Positions 1-10,445 of a DNA stretch of 64,000 bases are shown in pieces. A program made the translations under genes and the position numbers. Position 1 is the stretch's first letter; the number at the start of each line of letters is the position of its first letter. The DNA is taken from contig OY755181.1 of the NCBI GenBank assembly GCA_963576735.1, positions 3,906,001-3,970,000 of the forward strand. The letters run 5' to 3'. The stretch is from Bedellia somnulentella. Taxonomy: Eukaryota; Arthropoda; Insecta; Lepidoptera; Bedelliidae. The notes under the pieces were generated by a model. The model saw nothing but the letters and a program-made list of their open reading frames with translations. It ran no database searches and was not told the DNA's origin.

Positions 1-256
1 AAAGATTGGATTACGCAGAAAAGTAGATCAAAATTTGTGGCCAAATTTATATTGTATTGTGCTTTAACTTTGGATCTTTTGGATATGACATTTCAAATTA
101 CGTTCTTATTCGGTTCGTTTGCTGATATTATTGGTTTTGAATGCATCTGTAATTGGATGGAGAGTATAAATATATATCGGAGTACAAATTATTTTTTGAC
201 TTTTGTTTATTAAATAATATTTATGTGGCATTAACCATTAAATTTTCGCTTACTAT
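1..256. other. AT-rich sequence, nothing recognised
   Basis: No open frame, repeat family or RNA gene is recognised here. Confidence 0.4.
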
Positions 257-492
257 TTAAATACATATATAAACGCACAGCTTTAAATTCCAGAAAGGGG
301 TAGCCAGAGTTTCAGAGCTTGAAACTCCTCAGCCGCATTTGGAAGTTAATAGGGGACAAAATGGCAGAAATAAAGTATCGTTCTTTAACTGCATCGACCA
401 CAAACCACTTAAAAAGCCCCTTACTCTAAGTCGCCTCTTACGATACCCGGTGGGTAGAAAAGGGTAGTGACATTCTAAGCCGGTACTACAAG
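257..492 (-). repeat. SINE-like family A, diverged copy
   Basis: The plus strand reads the family backwards: GGGGTAGCCAGAG, then TTGGAAGTTAATAGGGG, then AAAAAGCCCC, then AGTCGCCTCTTACGA, ending GCCGGTACTACA. It belongs to an older subfamily (GACAAAATGGCAGAAATAAAG) and has no clear target duplication. Confidence 0.75.
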
Positions 493-554
493 GTTTACTA
501 ATATTGGCGGTACATTAATATAAAGCTGAGCGACAGAGTGAAAAGTAGTGGTGG

Positions 555-845
555 ATTGGATAGTGAGCGGTTAAGTGTGAAAGACGACTTATTGTGCAAG
601 ATAAAATCAACAATGTAAAAGTGAAAGAGATACATAGAGCCAATGTGGATGGCATAGTTAGTAGAGGGCGTTCGCAAACCGTTTGAAAACCAAATTGGAA
701 AAAAAGGGCGAACGTCTGAAGTGAGGAATATAAAAAAGCATGTATGAGTCGATAATTAATATAAGCGAAGCAAGGGAGATTTGACAGGATCGTGTATAGT
801 GGCGATCGATAGACTCTGCCTACCTCGATGGGAAAAAATAAGTGA
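555..845 (+). pseudogene. LINE-X ORF2 3' end, decayed
   Basis: The sequence parallels the C-terminal coding end of the LINE found more intact at 59247-59640 (minus strand). In order it shows the ATACATAGAGCCAATGTGGATG segment, GTTAGTAGAGGGCG (the GRGRP-like region), AAGCATGTATGA, GCAAGGGAGATTTGACAGGATCG and GGCGATCGATAGACTCTGCC. Frameshifts prevent any long frame. The 5' part of the LINE is absent, as expected of a 5'-truncated insertion. Confidence 0.65.
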
Positions 846-1221
846 AAGTGAGTAGCACAATTTAAAACACAGCTTTAATGAAATATAATAATGACTAAAA
901 TAAACATATATTATTTAATTTGGAAGAGATAAACCTTAATAATAAAAAAAGTGGATAAAAACTAAAACTCATTTATCGGGTCTTTAAAAATCGTCGTGAA
1001 ACGGACGACGGGTTTGCACATGGGAAAAAACCTGTCTAGAAATCAGGTAAGTAGCTCACCCTCAGAAATGCGATAATTTGGCTCAGAAAATATATAAATA
1101 AGATAATAATTATTTATTTTATATCATTACATTTTAGTCATATAATAATATGAACTTTTATACTTGACCCTGCCCTGGTGTATAAATGTTAGCAATTTAT
1201 CACTTTCAGATGTCTACTTAT
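846..1221. other. Unassigned AT-rich spacer
   Basis: No family recognised between the LINE-X remnant and the minisatellite. Confidence 0.4.
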
Positions 1222-2130
1222 TCCCTATCTCCCCCGAGAGTGTCTCCTCTGCGGGTCTGTCTAGTTTCCCTGTCTCCTCCAAGAGTGTCTCCTCTGCGGG
1301 TCTGTCTAGTTTCCCTATCCCCGCTGAGAGTGTCTCCTCTGCGGGTCTGTCTAATTTTCCTGTCTCCTCCAAGAGTTTCTCCTCTGCGGGTCTGCCTAGT
1401 TTCTCTGTCGCCGCCGAGAGTGTCTCCTCTGCGGGTCTGTCTAATTTTCCTGTCTCCTCCAAGAGTGTCTCCTCTGCGGGTTTGCCTACTTTCTCTGTTG
1501 CCGCCGAGAGTGTCTCCTCTGCGGGTCTGTCTAGTTTCCCTGTCTCAGCCAACAGTGTCTCCTCTGCGGGTCTGTCTAGTTTCCCTGTCTTCTCCGAGAG
1601 TGTCTCATCTGCGGGTCTGCCTAGTTTCTCTGTCGCCGCCGAGAGTGTCTCCTCTGCGGGTCTGCCTAGTTTCCCTATCCCCGCTGAGAGTGTCTCCTCT
1701 GCGGGTCTGTCTAATTTTCCTGTCTCCTCCAAGAGTGTCTCCTCTGCGGGTCTGCCTAGTTTCTCTGTCGCCGCCGAGAGTGTCTCCTCTGCGGGTCTGT
1801 CTAATTTTCCTGTCTCCTCCAAGAGTGTCTCCTCTGCGGGTCTGCCTAGTTTCTCTGTTGCCGCCGAGAGTGTCTCCTCTGCGGGTCTGTCTAGTTTCCC
1901 TGTCCCAGCCAACAGTGTCTCCTCTGCGGGTCTGTCTAGTTTCCCTGTCTTCTCCGAGAGTGTCTCCTCTGCGGGTCTGTCTAGTTTCCCTGTCCCCGCC
2001 GACAGTGTCTCCTCTGCGGGTCTGCCTAGTTTCCCTATCGCCGCCAAGAGTGTCTCCTCTGCGGGTCTGTCTAGCTTCCCTATCTAGTCCAGCATTGTCT
2101 TCACTGCGTGTCTGCCTATTTAGCTTTCTC
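1222..2130. repeat. Minisatellite, 45-bp unit, ~20 units
   Basis: Tandem units share the core AGTGTCTCCTCTGCGGGTCT and vary at the linker (TCCAAGAG, GCCGAGAG, GCCAACAG, CCGACAG). A higher-order period of 360 bp (8 units) is visible: 1321-1640 and 1681-2000 match with only a few substitutions. The last ~45 bp (2088-2130) form a degenerate edge unit. Because 45 is divisible by three and most frames of the unit lack stops, long open frames occur on both strands (15-residue peptide repeats such as SVSSAGLSSFPVSSK on plus and GKLDRPAEETLSAAT on minus). They are expected from the repeat and do not show coding. No start context, splice sites or flanking unique exon could be identified. Confidence 0.93.
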
Positions 2131-2811
2131 ATAATCAGATCTTCAATCGTGTCATTATTTTGTTTAAATGTTGATAGTTGGTTCTCCTTAAGTTGGCCGT
2201 TCGTATCTGTAAAAATACTTTATTCACAGTAATCTTTTGGATGGAATATTAAAAACAGACCCGATTCATTAGTTCTATGTCATGGAAAAATATCTTGGTC
2301 ATACATCGCGCCAATAATTATTTATTTCAGTTGAAAGATAATAAAATGGAGAAATAAATACGCATAATATCAAAGGAAAAATATGGGTTAGCGCAATTTT
2401 AATCCGATATTACAAAGCGGTAGTAAAAATAAAACTTACTTAATCCATCTTGAAGAGGAACAGACTCAATTTCTTGTATATGTAAAAATAAAAAAAAATA
2501 CTTATTTATTTTAAGTCTCAAATGGTATAGAAAAAAAACCTTTGGCTGTGTCGTTATAACGGGAAATCATTTAATTGTGCGGGAAATTACATAAAGGGAA
2601 TTCTGAATATGCCACCTTTTAATTTACTGTCTTTCCCCTACTAAACGAATTCGAACTAAAAATCATACCTTCCCCTTTTTTGTATTATAGCCGTAAGTTT
2701 ATGTAACTATGTCTACTTTAAGTATTCATTAAAATATCCTACCATTCAACGATTGTCTGAAAGAAATTACTGTAAGTAATAAGACCGCGAAGTGTATTTC
2801 TATCAATTATA
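2131..2811. other. Unassigned AT-rich spacer
   Basis: Left flank of the first Helitron unit. No repeat family or coding segment recognised. Confidence 0.4.
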
Positions 2812-2812
2812 T

Positions 2813-3342
2813 CCCACCAAAAACATTCTGTAAAAAACTAGCCAAGTCTCAATAGATCTGCTTGTTTATCCCTAAAAAGTAATGAAATCTCTAAAATAAG
2901 TGGAGCCAAGTCTAAGGTTCCTTACTGCGATTTATTTATTATAATAGTTAATTTTACGTGACTTGGCCGTTCACCATTCTTTACACGTTTAGTATGTACA
3001 AGTTTATTTACTAAGTTATTTGCAGATTTATTTAAATCTTCTAAAGTTCTTATGCCGATTATGTAGAGAGTCCACTTAACATTTTTTTGTGATCCTAATC
3101 TATCTTTATTTTTAGTTGTAAGAACTCTGGTGATTGTTTCATGTTTCCCTAAAACTTTAATAATAATCTACTTATTACAAGTCAACGGCCAAGTCACGTA
3201 AAAATAACTATTATAATAAATAAATCGCAGTAAGGAACCTTAGACTTGGCTCCACTTATTTTAGAGATTTCATTACTTTTTAGGGATAAACAAGCAGATC
3301 TATTGAGACTTGGCTAGTTTTTTACAGAATGTTTTTGGTGGG
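2813..3342. mobile_element. Long-TIR MITE, 530 bp, copy 1
   Basis: The ends are near-perfect inverted repeats of about 159 bp (2813-2971 and 3184-3342), outermost CCCACCAAAAACATTCTG. The unique centre is about 210 bp with no coding. A short AT on both outer sides may be the target duplication. The superfamily cannot be assigned from the ends. Confidence 0.85.
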
Positions 3343-3412
3343 ATTTCACTTCTTTTTGACAGGACGTAGACTGATTGAATGGTTACATTTCCTTATTAGG
3401 CAGTTTTTTCTT

Positions 3413-4216
3413 TTAAGAAGTAGTTTTTTTATTATAAGTTTCTTGTACAGTAGTAACAGTTTTTCGTTTTGCCCATTCTCGTTCATTATTTATTCTTCTA
3501 GATAGATTGGACGGTTTAATTTCTGAAAAACCAGAGCAGTATTTACGCCTAAGCCGGTTATATTCGGTAATCGCTAACACTTGAGCCTTTATACTATTGA
3601 AGGAAATATTTATAAGGTGCACCCCATGAAGATTGGTTACTATTGAAAGCGCCACGTAGGTTTGGCAACAAGAGAATATAGAGGTTCCAATATCCATGAG
3701 GGCACTTTCTAGGCTTAGACCTTGGCTCTTGTAAATTGTTAGAGCATACGCCACGCAGATTGGGAATTGCTCTCTGTAAACGTATGCTCGAGGTATAATC
3801 TCAAATTTTGACTTAATAGGCAATAATTTATGAATCAAATTATCGCCAAATTTTATTATTAATTTTGGCTTTGTTTGGTCTTCCGGGTCCCATTTCACTT
3901 TTTGTATAACGCCTATCGACCCATTCACTAAACCTAAACTAACATCAATGTTTCTCCTAAGCATTACTTTAGCTCCCTCTTTAATGATTATAGTCTAATC
4001 CAGCAGTCATCGACGCATCATCTTCGTATTTATTTAAACACGCCCAGGCTTTCTTTATCAAACTTTTTGAACAATCCAAGGAATCTTTAGCTATCAATTT
4101 TATCTCGGGGTGCGGAATCACTTTTAACTTGAATGGGAGAGACATGATCCGTCTTTGAGCATACCAACTACACGGTAGCCATAAAATTCATCGTCGCCTT
4201 TGAATATTGTGGACAT
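3413..4216 (-). pseudogene. Helitron PIF1-like helicase C-terminus, broken, copy 1
   Basis: An intact 183-codon frame (3413-3964) begins MLRRNIDVSLGLVNGSIG and continues through VAYALTIYKSQGLSLESALM and TYVALSIVTNLHGVHLI. This order matches the last third of the PIF1 DNA helicase fused to Helitron RepHel proteins (superfamily 1B motifs V-VI). Upstream, homologous sequence (IPHPEIKLIAKDSLDCSKSL ... DDASMTAGLDYN, about 3985-4150) continues in another frame, so there is a frameshift near 3985, and an earlier one near 4130. The usual ALSRVR motif reads ALSIVT; the arginine is lost. No Walker A/B motifs or Rep domain remain. Non-functional as it stands. The same frame recurs at 15187. Confidence 0.8.
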
Positions 4217-4605
4217 TTTTAATGATATTACCTTGTGAAATCAAATAAAAACAAATTCCACGACTTCTCAATAATACACTCTTTAAAATTGGTATGACAC
4301 GTTTTACCGAATGTCGCGAGGTGATTTTTCAATAAGCGTAATTATTTTACTGAGGGTGGATGCAAATAACATCAATAACTAAAAAATCAAAGTACCTTCA
4401 AAGAAAATATGTTTAATATTTCGCGGATCTTTGTTCCCCTCATGGGCCACTTTGTTCTATCTTTAGCGGATAGATGGTGTAAATTAAATGCCCAGATACT
4501 TTACAAATTCATATATTTTAAAAAGGATGTTAATTGTACAATGGTCGTAGGTCAAATGACATGAGTAGACTAGACAGATTTGTATAAGTATCTTTAAGCG
4601 CCTGA

Positions 4606-4860
4606 ATGTGTTTGCCGTGTAGTGTCGGCTTAGAACAACACTACCCCATTTCTACCCGTGGGTGATCGTAAGAGGCGACTAAGGGTATAGGGGCATTTTT
4701 AAGTGATTTTTGGGCGATGTGGTTGGAGACCCGTCACCAATATCATTTATTATTACCATCTTTTTCCCAATCAACTTCCGAAAGTGGCTGAGGAATTTCT
4801 CATTTCCAAGCTTTGGCTACCCCGTTAAGGGATTTAAAGCCGTGAGTATATGTATGTATG
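4606..4860 (+). mobile_element. SINE-like family A inside Helitron copy 1
   Basis: Full-length copy from GTGTAGTGTCGGCTTAGAAC to GTGAGTATATGTATGTATG. It is flanked by the direct repeat TTAAGCGCCTGA (4594-4605 and 4861-4872), a 12-bp target duplication. It is present at the same place in Helitron copy 2, so it inserted before the Helitron unit was copied. Confidence 0.9.
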
Positions 4861-5346
4861 TTAAGCGCCTGACGTACCGGTGACGGCAATTGTTCTCGCG
4901 ATGGTATTTTTGCGTAATATTTGTTCAGGCGTTAAGTCTGAAAAAGTACTCTTATGTTTTCTTTCAGATCTTCCATAAACCTTGTTCTGATAGTTTTTTC
5001 TCTATGTGGGCGTTAAAATCTACCTCGGTACCAAATTTCAGCTCTGTAGGTCTATGGGAAGTACTAGTTCTATTTTGATGATCAGTGAGTCAGTCAGTGT
5101 CGAAAATGCGAAACTTTGGATTAACTTAACTTGGGAATTAATTAATCTACCGACTTGAAATTTTGGATTTCAAGTGTGTGATTACGAATTTCTAGGTGAC
5201 GAAAATTTCAGCGATTTAATCCTATCCAGAGGTTCTCGAATGGGGGCCTGAAAATGCGGCGAAACGGTTCCAGTAAAGGATGGTACGGCAGTGTTTGCTT
5301 TTTGCTTCGCGCTCGACTTGGCGGGGGCACTGCCGTGCCCCCAGAT

Positions 5347-5776
5347 TATATCTGTCATGTGTTTTAATATTAATATGAAAAAGAAAAACAAGTTACTTGT
5401 TCCTAATAATCCAATTAATGAATATAAAACTTACCGCAATAATTGCTAAAACACAAAAATATAAATATATTTTCATGTTCAGTCCTCTAAACACTGAAGT
5501 AAAACTCAAGCATTCATGAATAATATGAGAATATATACTTATTTTCCATTTTATAAAGAGGTATTGTCTTTTACTGTTAATTTTAGTTTTTCAATAATTA
5601 TTTTATTATCAAGCGTCTACTTTACTTCTTAAACTGTAAATTGTTAATAATGGCTACGTATATGTAGCGGTTTAAATTATAATTTATTGAAAATTAGAAA
5701 TGATTAATCAACTAGAAAAAAAACGGATCTGAAAAATAATGTTGGAAGATATATGTGAAGATAGACGATTATAAAT
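5347..5776. other. Unassigned AT-rich spacer
   Basis: Right flank of the Helitron insertion; no recognised element. Confidence 0.4.
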
Positions 5777-5840
5777 GAAACTAGAGAGGTTTGTTAGGAT
5801 TACAAAAGTGGCAATCGATAGTCTTGATGTATTTCAAAGC
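5777..5840 (+). repeat. LINE-X 3' end remnant
   Basis: ACTAGAGAGGTTTGTTAGGAT followed by GTGGCAATCGATAGTCT corresponds to the conserved LINE-X 3' coding end. Confidence 0.45.
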
Positions 5841-5989
5841 ATTCTTCTTAATTGGCTTATAGAAATGTTATGATTTGTACTTATATATGTTTAAGTTGCT
5901 GTAAGTTTACCGAACAATGTAAAAAAAAATAATAATAATAAAATTAACACACAGTATAGCGGGAAAGAAGCTTAGTTTAAGATGCGTCC

Positions 5990-6160
5990 TCTTTGGTCTG
6001 GAAGTTGAGTGGGCAAAAGATTGTAAAATAAAGTTCGTTAGTCACTAGTCTCCAAATCACACCGCCCTAAAATCACCTAAAAACCCAGATACCCTTAATC
6101 CCCTCTTACAAGCACTCACGGTGAAGAAATGCTATTCAAATTACATAGAGCTATTCGGAG
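5990..6160 (-). repeat. Family A, decayed
   Basis: GGAAGTTGAGTGGGCAAAAG, CCCTAAAATCACC and CCCTTAATCCCCTCTTACA follow in the order of a reversed family A element. Confidence 0.6.
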
Positions 6161-7019
6161 CCGCAGCTAGTACTAATAATATATGTACATACATAGAGAT
6201 ATTATGTTTCCAAATAACATTATAGACATTTTATGTAATTACCAGTTTTTAAATGACTCGAATCACATGTTTTCAAACTATACTCGATAAATAGAAGAAT
6301 AGACATAAATACATTAACCTTTGGAAAACTTTTCCGTCACGTGTTGAGATAAACTGTTTGGTTAGGGTTTATTTGTCGCAACAAAATTTTGAATATGAGT
6401 AATGCATTAAATAAACTGTGAAGTATTTGGTACTTAAATTATAAAACAAATCTCTTTGACATAAATAACAACGTGAATCGGCCGAGTGACCATGACAATT
6501 CTGTAGTTTTTTAACGTTAATTAACCTTGATTAGATATAAATGGAGGAGAGTTCCATAATGATAGTATAATAGGTCTATACATTACATTCGGTTTCATTG
6601 ATATTATTTTATATTATTTTATGAGTGTGTGTGTGTAGCTGTTAGTTTGTTAGTATTGACAAATGTGATGAACTAATCTAACTAAAATAGAATGTATATA
6701 TGGTTTGTGTGTATGGTGTGAATATATATATATATATATATATGAATATATATGTTTGAATATATGAGTATATAAACATAAATGAGATAGATGAGATGGA
6801 GAACCTTATTAACTAATTATTGATATATGCTAATAATTGACTCTGTGCTCTCGTAGTCCATAGAGCTTAACTGTATAAGTCAGTCAGTCAGTTTTGCCAT
6901 TTTTTTATGAAAATGAATTGAACTATTACTTTTTCCGGGATAAAAAGTATCCTTTGTGTTAATTGGGATCATTACCTAGCTTTCTGTAAAAAAAATACTT
7001 AAATACATTCTGTGAACTT
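6161..7019. other. AT-rich spacer with TA microsatellite
   Basis: Contains a (TA)n run at about 6721-6743. A short piece near 6932-6952 (TTTTTCCGGGATAAAAAGTA) matches the common lepidopteran repeat also seen at 12950-13170. Confidence 0.55.
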
Positions 7020-7262
7020 GCTGTGTAGTGTCGGCTTAGAATATCACTACCCCATTTCTTCCGGTGGGTGTACGTAAGAGGCGACTAACGATATTGGGGC
7101 TTTTTAGGGATTTTTGGTTGATGCGGTTAGAGACCCATCACCAACAACCTTTATTTTTACCATCTTTTCCCCACTCACATTTCCAAAAGTGGCTGAGGAA
7201 TTACTAATTCCTTAGCTCTGGCTACCTCTTCTAGGGATTTACAGCCGTGTATGTATGTACGT
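7020..7262 (+). mobile_element. SINE-like family A
   Basis: Full length, from CTGTGTAGTGTCGGCTTAG to a GTGTATGTATGTACG tail. The flanks TTCTGTGAA and TTCTGTCAA are an imperfect target duplication. Confidence 0.88.
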
Positions 7263-7540
7263 TCTGTCAATAAGGCTACATTTAGCTACAAACACACAAA
7301 CATCTAAACTTTCACATTTATAATATTTATAGGATTAGGCTTAAACATAAACTTTTCGCGCGGGTGGCCTCGCTCGCCGGCCAGCGCAGCTTACGCTTCA
7401 TGCACGCGTGTCAATTTTGTTGCGGAGTAATTTTAAAATTGTATTATGGTCTAAGATGTTAACTTAAATTAAATATGTCAATGACAATTTTGTTCACAAT
7501 TAAATACTTTAATCAATAACACATTTATAACATATTTATA

Positions 7541-7612
7541 TTAAGTGGCGACCGATAGTCTCTGCCTACCCCAATGGGAATTAACGGCGTGAGTATATGT
7601 ATGTATGTATGT
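7541..7612 (+). repeat. LINE-X, extreme 3' end
   Basis: A ~70-bp 5'-truncated insertion: GTGGCGACCGATAGTCTCTG, CCTACCCCAATGGGAA, ACGGCGTGAGTATATG and then (TATG)n. It shows the LINE tail next to the near-identical family A tail for comparison. Confidence 0.75.
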
Positions 7613-8220
7613 GCATTTATTTGGATAAGGATTAATATTATGTTAATAAAACTTTATGGCAAATAATTGGCAATAATGCATTAATTTCGACCAAAATTGA
7701 TTACGATAGAAATAGTTACAGTGAGCCAATCTTAAAAGATAGACATAACTTTTTCAGATAAATTTTTGGATCATTTAACGTAGAATAATTCTTTAACACA
7801 TAGTTTTTAGGTAAATTAAACTGTTTACGCAGCGCACATAACGGAAGCCTTAAAATATGAATAATTATCCCCGTTTAGCAACATTTTTTGCCGATTCGTT
7901 ACTCCTATTGGTCGCAGCGTGATGATATATAGCCTAAAACCTTCCTCAATAAATGGACTATCCAACACAAAAAGAATTTTTCAATATGATCGGACAGTTC
8001 CTGAGATCCTAGAGTTCAAACAAACAAACTCTTCAGCTTTATAATATTAGTATAGAAATTAGTATAGATGTGACTGCTTAATTTTAAGTTCTTACGAACA
8101 TAGTGATAAGTTTATTGTAACTAACAAACTATGGACCGTACAAAATAGTCTGAAATAAATGATTTTTATTTTTTATTTATTCATCAACAATCATATCAAC
8201 TACACCAATAAAACAGTCTT
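7613..8220. other. Spacer with fragment of a common lepidopteran repeat
   Basis: AAACAAACAAACTC and TTATAATATTAGTATAG (about 8018-8055) match the 3' end of the repeat at 12950-13170. Nothing else recognised. Confidence 0.5.
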
Positions 8221-8435
8221 CTAGTAGACAAACTCCATGTTTTTAGTGAATCCGTCAACAAACGATAGAAAAGAAACGAGTGAACCGAAAGTCAGAGTTT
8301 CCGAACACCCTTTTGCAAAGGAAATTGCTGCCATATATCGAGTCTTATCTACAGATCTATTTACATCTTGGAAATGTCGCAATGTTCGATATCCTTCCTG
8401 CGAAATGTAGGGGCATGACAAAAAGGGTGCCTACA
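8221..8435 (-). CDS. Candidate terminal exon of an unknown gene
   Basis: On the minus strand an acceptor-like CACTGTAG precedes an open frame reading APFLSCPYISQEGYRTLRHF and ending KNMEFVY-stop at 8221. About 40 bp after the stop comes AATAAATAAAAAATAAAAA, a plausible polyadenylation signal. The frame has no similarity I recognise, and the polypyrimidine tract before the acceptor is weak. It may equally be a chance frame or a fossil LINE. Confidence 0.2.
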
Positions 8436-8661
8436 GTGATTTAAACGATAGTTTCTGCTGGCGAGTAATAGTTGGAAACTTGGTTTCTTTTAGCAGTACT
8501 ACCTTGATTAAAAGCCAAAGTCCGAAAATTAAGAATGAAAAAATGCTGGTTCTTCAGGATTGTACAAAATGGCAACCTATAGTATTTGCTTATCGCAAAG
8601 AGAACTAATAGGCATGGATATTGTATGTACCTTGATTGATACACAGAACTACAAAAGTAGC

Positions 8662-9028
8662 AACCGTGATAGCCCAGTGGGTAGAACACTCGGTTATTGT
8701 GCAAACGACTAGTGTTCAAATCCTGGGTCGGGCCTACACCAATTTGTCTTTTCTAAAGACATATGTGTGGTTAATTTATCATGGTTGTTAACGGTGAGGG
8801 AAAACATCGTGAGGAAACCCACATGGCTGAGTTGTACTTAGTCATGTGACAGTGTATTCGTACAAAACGGCCATAGGCCTGCCCCCTACCACGTGAGTAC
8901 ACTGTCCATGCAAAACGTGGGTACTCTGAACACCAGGTGACAAAGTCACGTGATGTTCAGAAGTATTAGTACCTCTGCCAACCCCTTCGGGGAATTCGGC
9001 GTGAACGTTTATGTTATGTTATGTTATG
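8662..9028 (+). mobile_element. tRNA-derived SINE family B
   Basis: Starts with an A-box-like GATAGCCCAGTGGGTAGAAC and a B-box-like GTGTTCAAATCCTGGG. Next comes the core ACATCGTGAGGAAACCCACA, and then CTCTGCCAACCCCTTCGGGG before GGCGTGAACGTTTATGTT. It ends in ATGTT repeats. Confidence 0.9.
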
Positions 9029-9047
9029 TAAGTACAATACGAGTAAA

Positions 9048-9365
9048 GTATAATCTTGATAGCTGAGTGGGTAGCACCTGAGTTTCATTTCTTTTTTATT
9101 CCAAGAAGCGTGGGTTTGAATCCTTGAGTCAGTCCTGCACCAATGTGTTTGTTTTTAGGTCATGTGTGTGGTTTATTTATCATAGACGATTATTTATCAC
9201 GTTTATCAAAATCTGCCCCCTATCACGTGAGTACACTGTCCATGCAAAACGTGGGTACTCTGAACGCCAGGTGACAAATGTCACGTGATGTTCAGAAGAA
9301 TTAGTACCTCTGCCAACCCCGTCGGGGATGTCCAGCGTGAACGTTTATGTTATGTTATGTTATTA
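9048..9365 (+). mobile_element. SINE family B, internally deleted copy
   Basis: Head TTGATAGCTGAGTGGGTAGC and B box GGGTTTGAATCCTTGAG. The core with CATCGTGAGGAAACC is missing. The 3' half from CTATCACGTGAGTACACTGT to the ATGTT tail is intact. Confidence 0.85.
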
Positions 9366-9440
9366 TTTTTCTGCCACTCCTTTAGGGATATACGACCTAA
9401 ATGTTTGTCTGAGATGTTTTAAGTATATATTCTCTATAAC

Positions 9441-9606
9441 CTCTCTGGCTTCGTTTACATCCATCAATCTTTTCATACATGCTCTTTTATTCTTCATGGA
9501 AACGAAGCCAGAGAGGTTTGCCAGGATCGTACAAAGTGGCGATCGATAGTCTCTGCCTACCCCAATGGGAACTAACGGCGTGAGAATATGTATGTATGTA
9601 TGTATG
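9441..9606 (+). mobile_element. LINE-X 3' end with 5' inversion (twin priming)
   Basis: The first part (9441-9497) is an inverted LINE-X segment (CTCTCTGGCTTCGTTTACAT ... CATACATGCTC). From about 9498 the sequence runs forward (GAAACGAAGCCAGAGAGGTT ... CAATGGGAACTAACGGCGTG) into (TATG)n. The whole is flanked by TATTCTCTATAAC at 9428-9440 and 9607-9619, a 13-bp target duplication. Confidence 0.85.
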
Positions 9607-9965
9607 TATTCTCTATAACGATAACCTTCTTTTCAGACTTGATGCAGCTGTCTTGAATACAGAGGTAATATATTTAAATTCAGCGTCCTTGCATAGGGAT
9701 AATTTTCATATATTTTCCTTAAGATGCCTCATACATGAGTAAATAATTTGTTGAAGTAGAGAGCAAATATTGCCAAGGAAATCTTCCGTCTAGGCTTTTA
9801 TCAGCATAATATTTTCCGTGGCATTTAATCCTGCTCATCTAAAGGTGTACCTCGTACAGATAAGGCAAGTATACGGATTTACTAACATATAATACTATAA
9901 CTTAAGAGAAAATTTCTATCCACAGACATTATCTTGCTTTTTAATATAATGTTTTTGCACACACA

Positions 9966-10214
9966 CACATCCCATATACATATATACTCACGGCTATAAT
10001 TCCCTAGAAGGGGTAGCCAGAGCCAAGGAATTATAAATTCCTCAGCCACTTTTGGAAGTTGAGTGGGGAAAAGGCGGTAAAAAAAAGGTTTTTGGTGATG
10101 GGTCTCCAACCGCATCGCCCAAAAATCCATTAAAAAGCCCCAATACCGTTAGTCGCCTCTTACGACACCCGAGGGTAGAAAGGGGTAGCGACATTCTAAG
10201 CCGGCACTACACGG
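9966..10214 (-). mobile_element. SINE-like family A
   Basis: Reversed full-length copy, CATATATACTCACGGC to GCCGGCACTACACGG. A further 30-bp fragment (TACGACACCCGTGGGTAGAAA) follows at 10216-10245. Confidence 0.9.
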
Positions 10215-10445
10215 TAATACGACACCCGTGGGTAGAAAGGGTCAGTGTTTTTGCACCTTTGTTGTTATTACTACACACTACTTACATTCCATTTATTGTT
10301 ATTCTTGGCGTATCCTGTGTACCTCAGGTTAATAACTTATTTCAGGCAACATCTCTTCACAGCATGTAAAACTCTATTATTTTTATTATTTTCAATTTTC
10401 ATGAAATAAAAGTTTTTTGATGGTCTCCCACCGACGCGCCCAACA

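Larger units (their letters stand above)
2812..5345 (-). mobile_element. Truncated Helitron unit, copy 1 (with terminal MITE)
   Basis: The whole unit is repeated at 14586-17119 (constant offset 11,774) and I saw no difference in the segments compared. On the minus strand the 5' end reads TCTGGGGGCACGGCAGTGCC and is preceded by A, matching the Helitron 5'-TC rule and A^T target site. Flanks are A at 2811 and T at 5346. From right to left it holds a Helitron 5' region (about 4873-5345), a family A SINE (4606-4860), the C-terminal end of a PIF1-like helicase (3413 to about 4216) and a 530-bp long-inverted-repeat MITE (2813-3342). A canonical CTRR 3' end is not present; the unit instead stops at the MITE terminus. 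The replication initiator (Rep) domain and most of the helicase are missing, so this is non-autonomous. Confidence 0.8.

Noticed and set aside
1164..2232. Long open frames (up to 348 codons) across the minisatellite on both strands as a repetitive protein gene
   Set aside because: A 45-bp unit without stops opens several frames by itself, and no splice sites, unique exons or start context support coding.
10052..10369. Recurrent ~60-105-codon frames such as GDGSPTASPKNPLKSPNTVSRL at many places
   Set aside because: They are translations of family A SINEs. The same peptide recurs wherever that SINE occurs, and the frames run out of the repeat at random.
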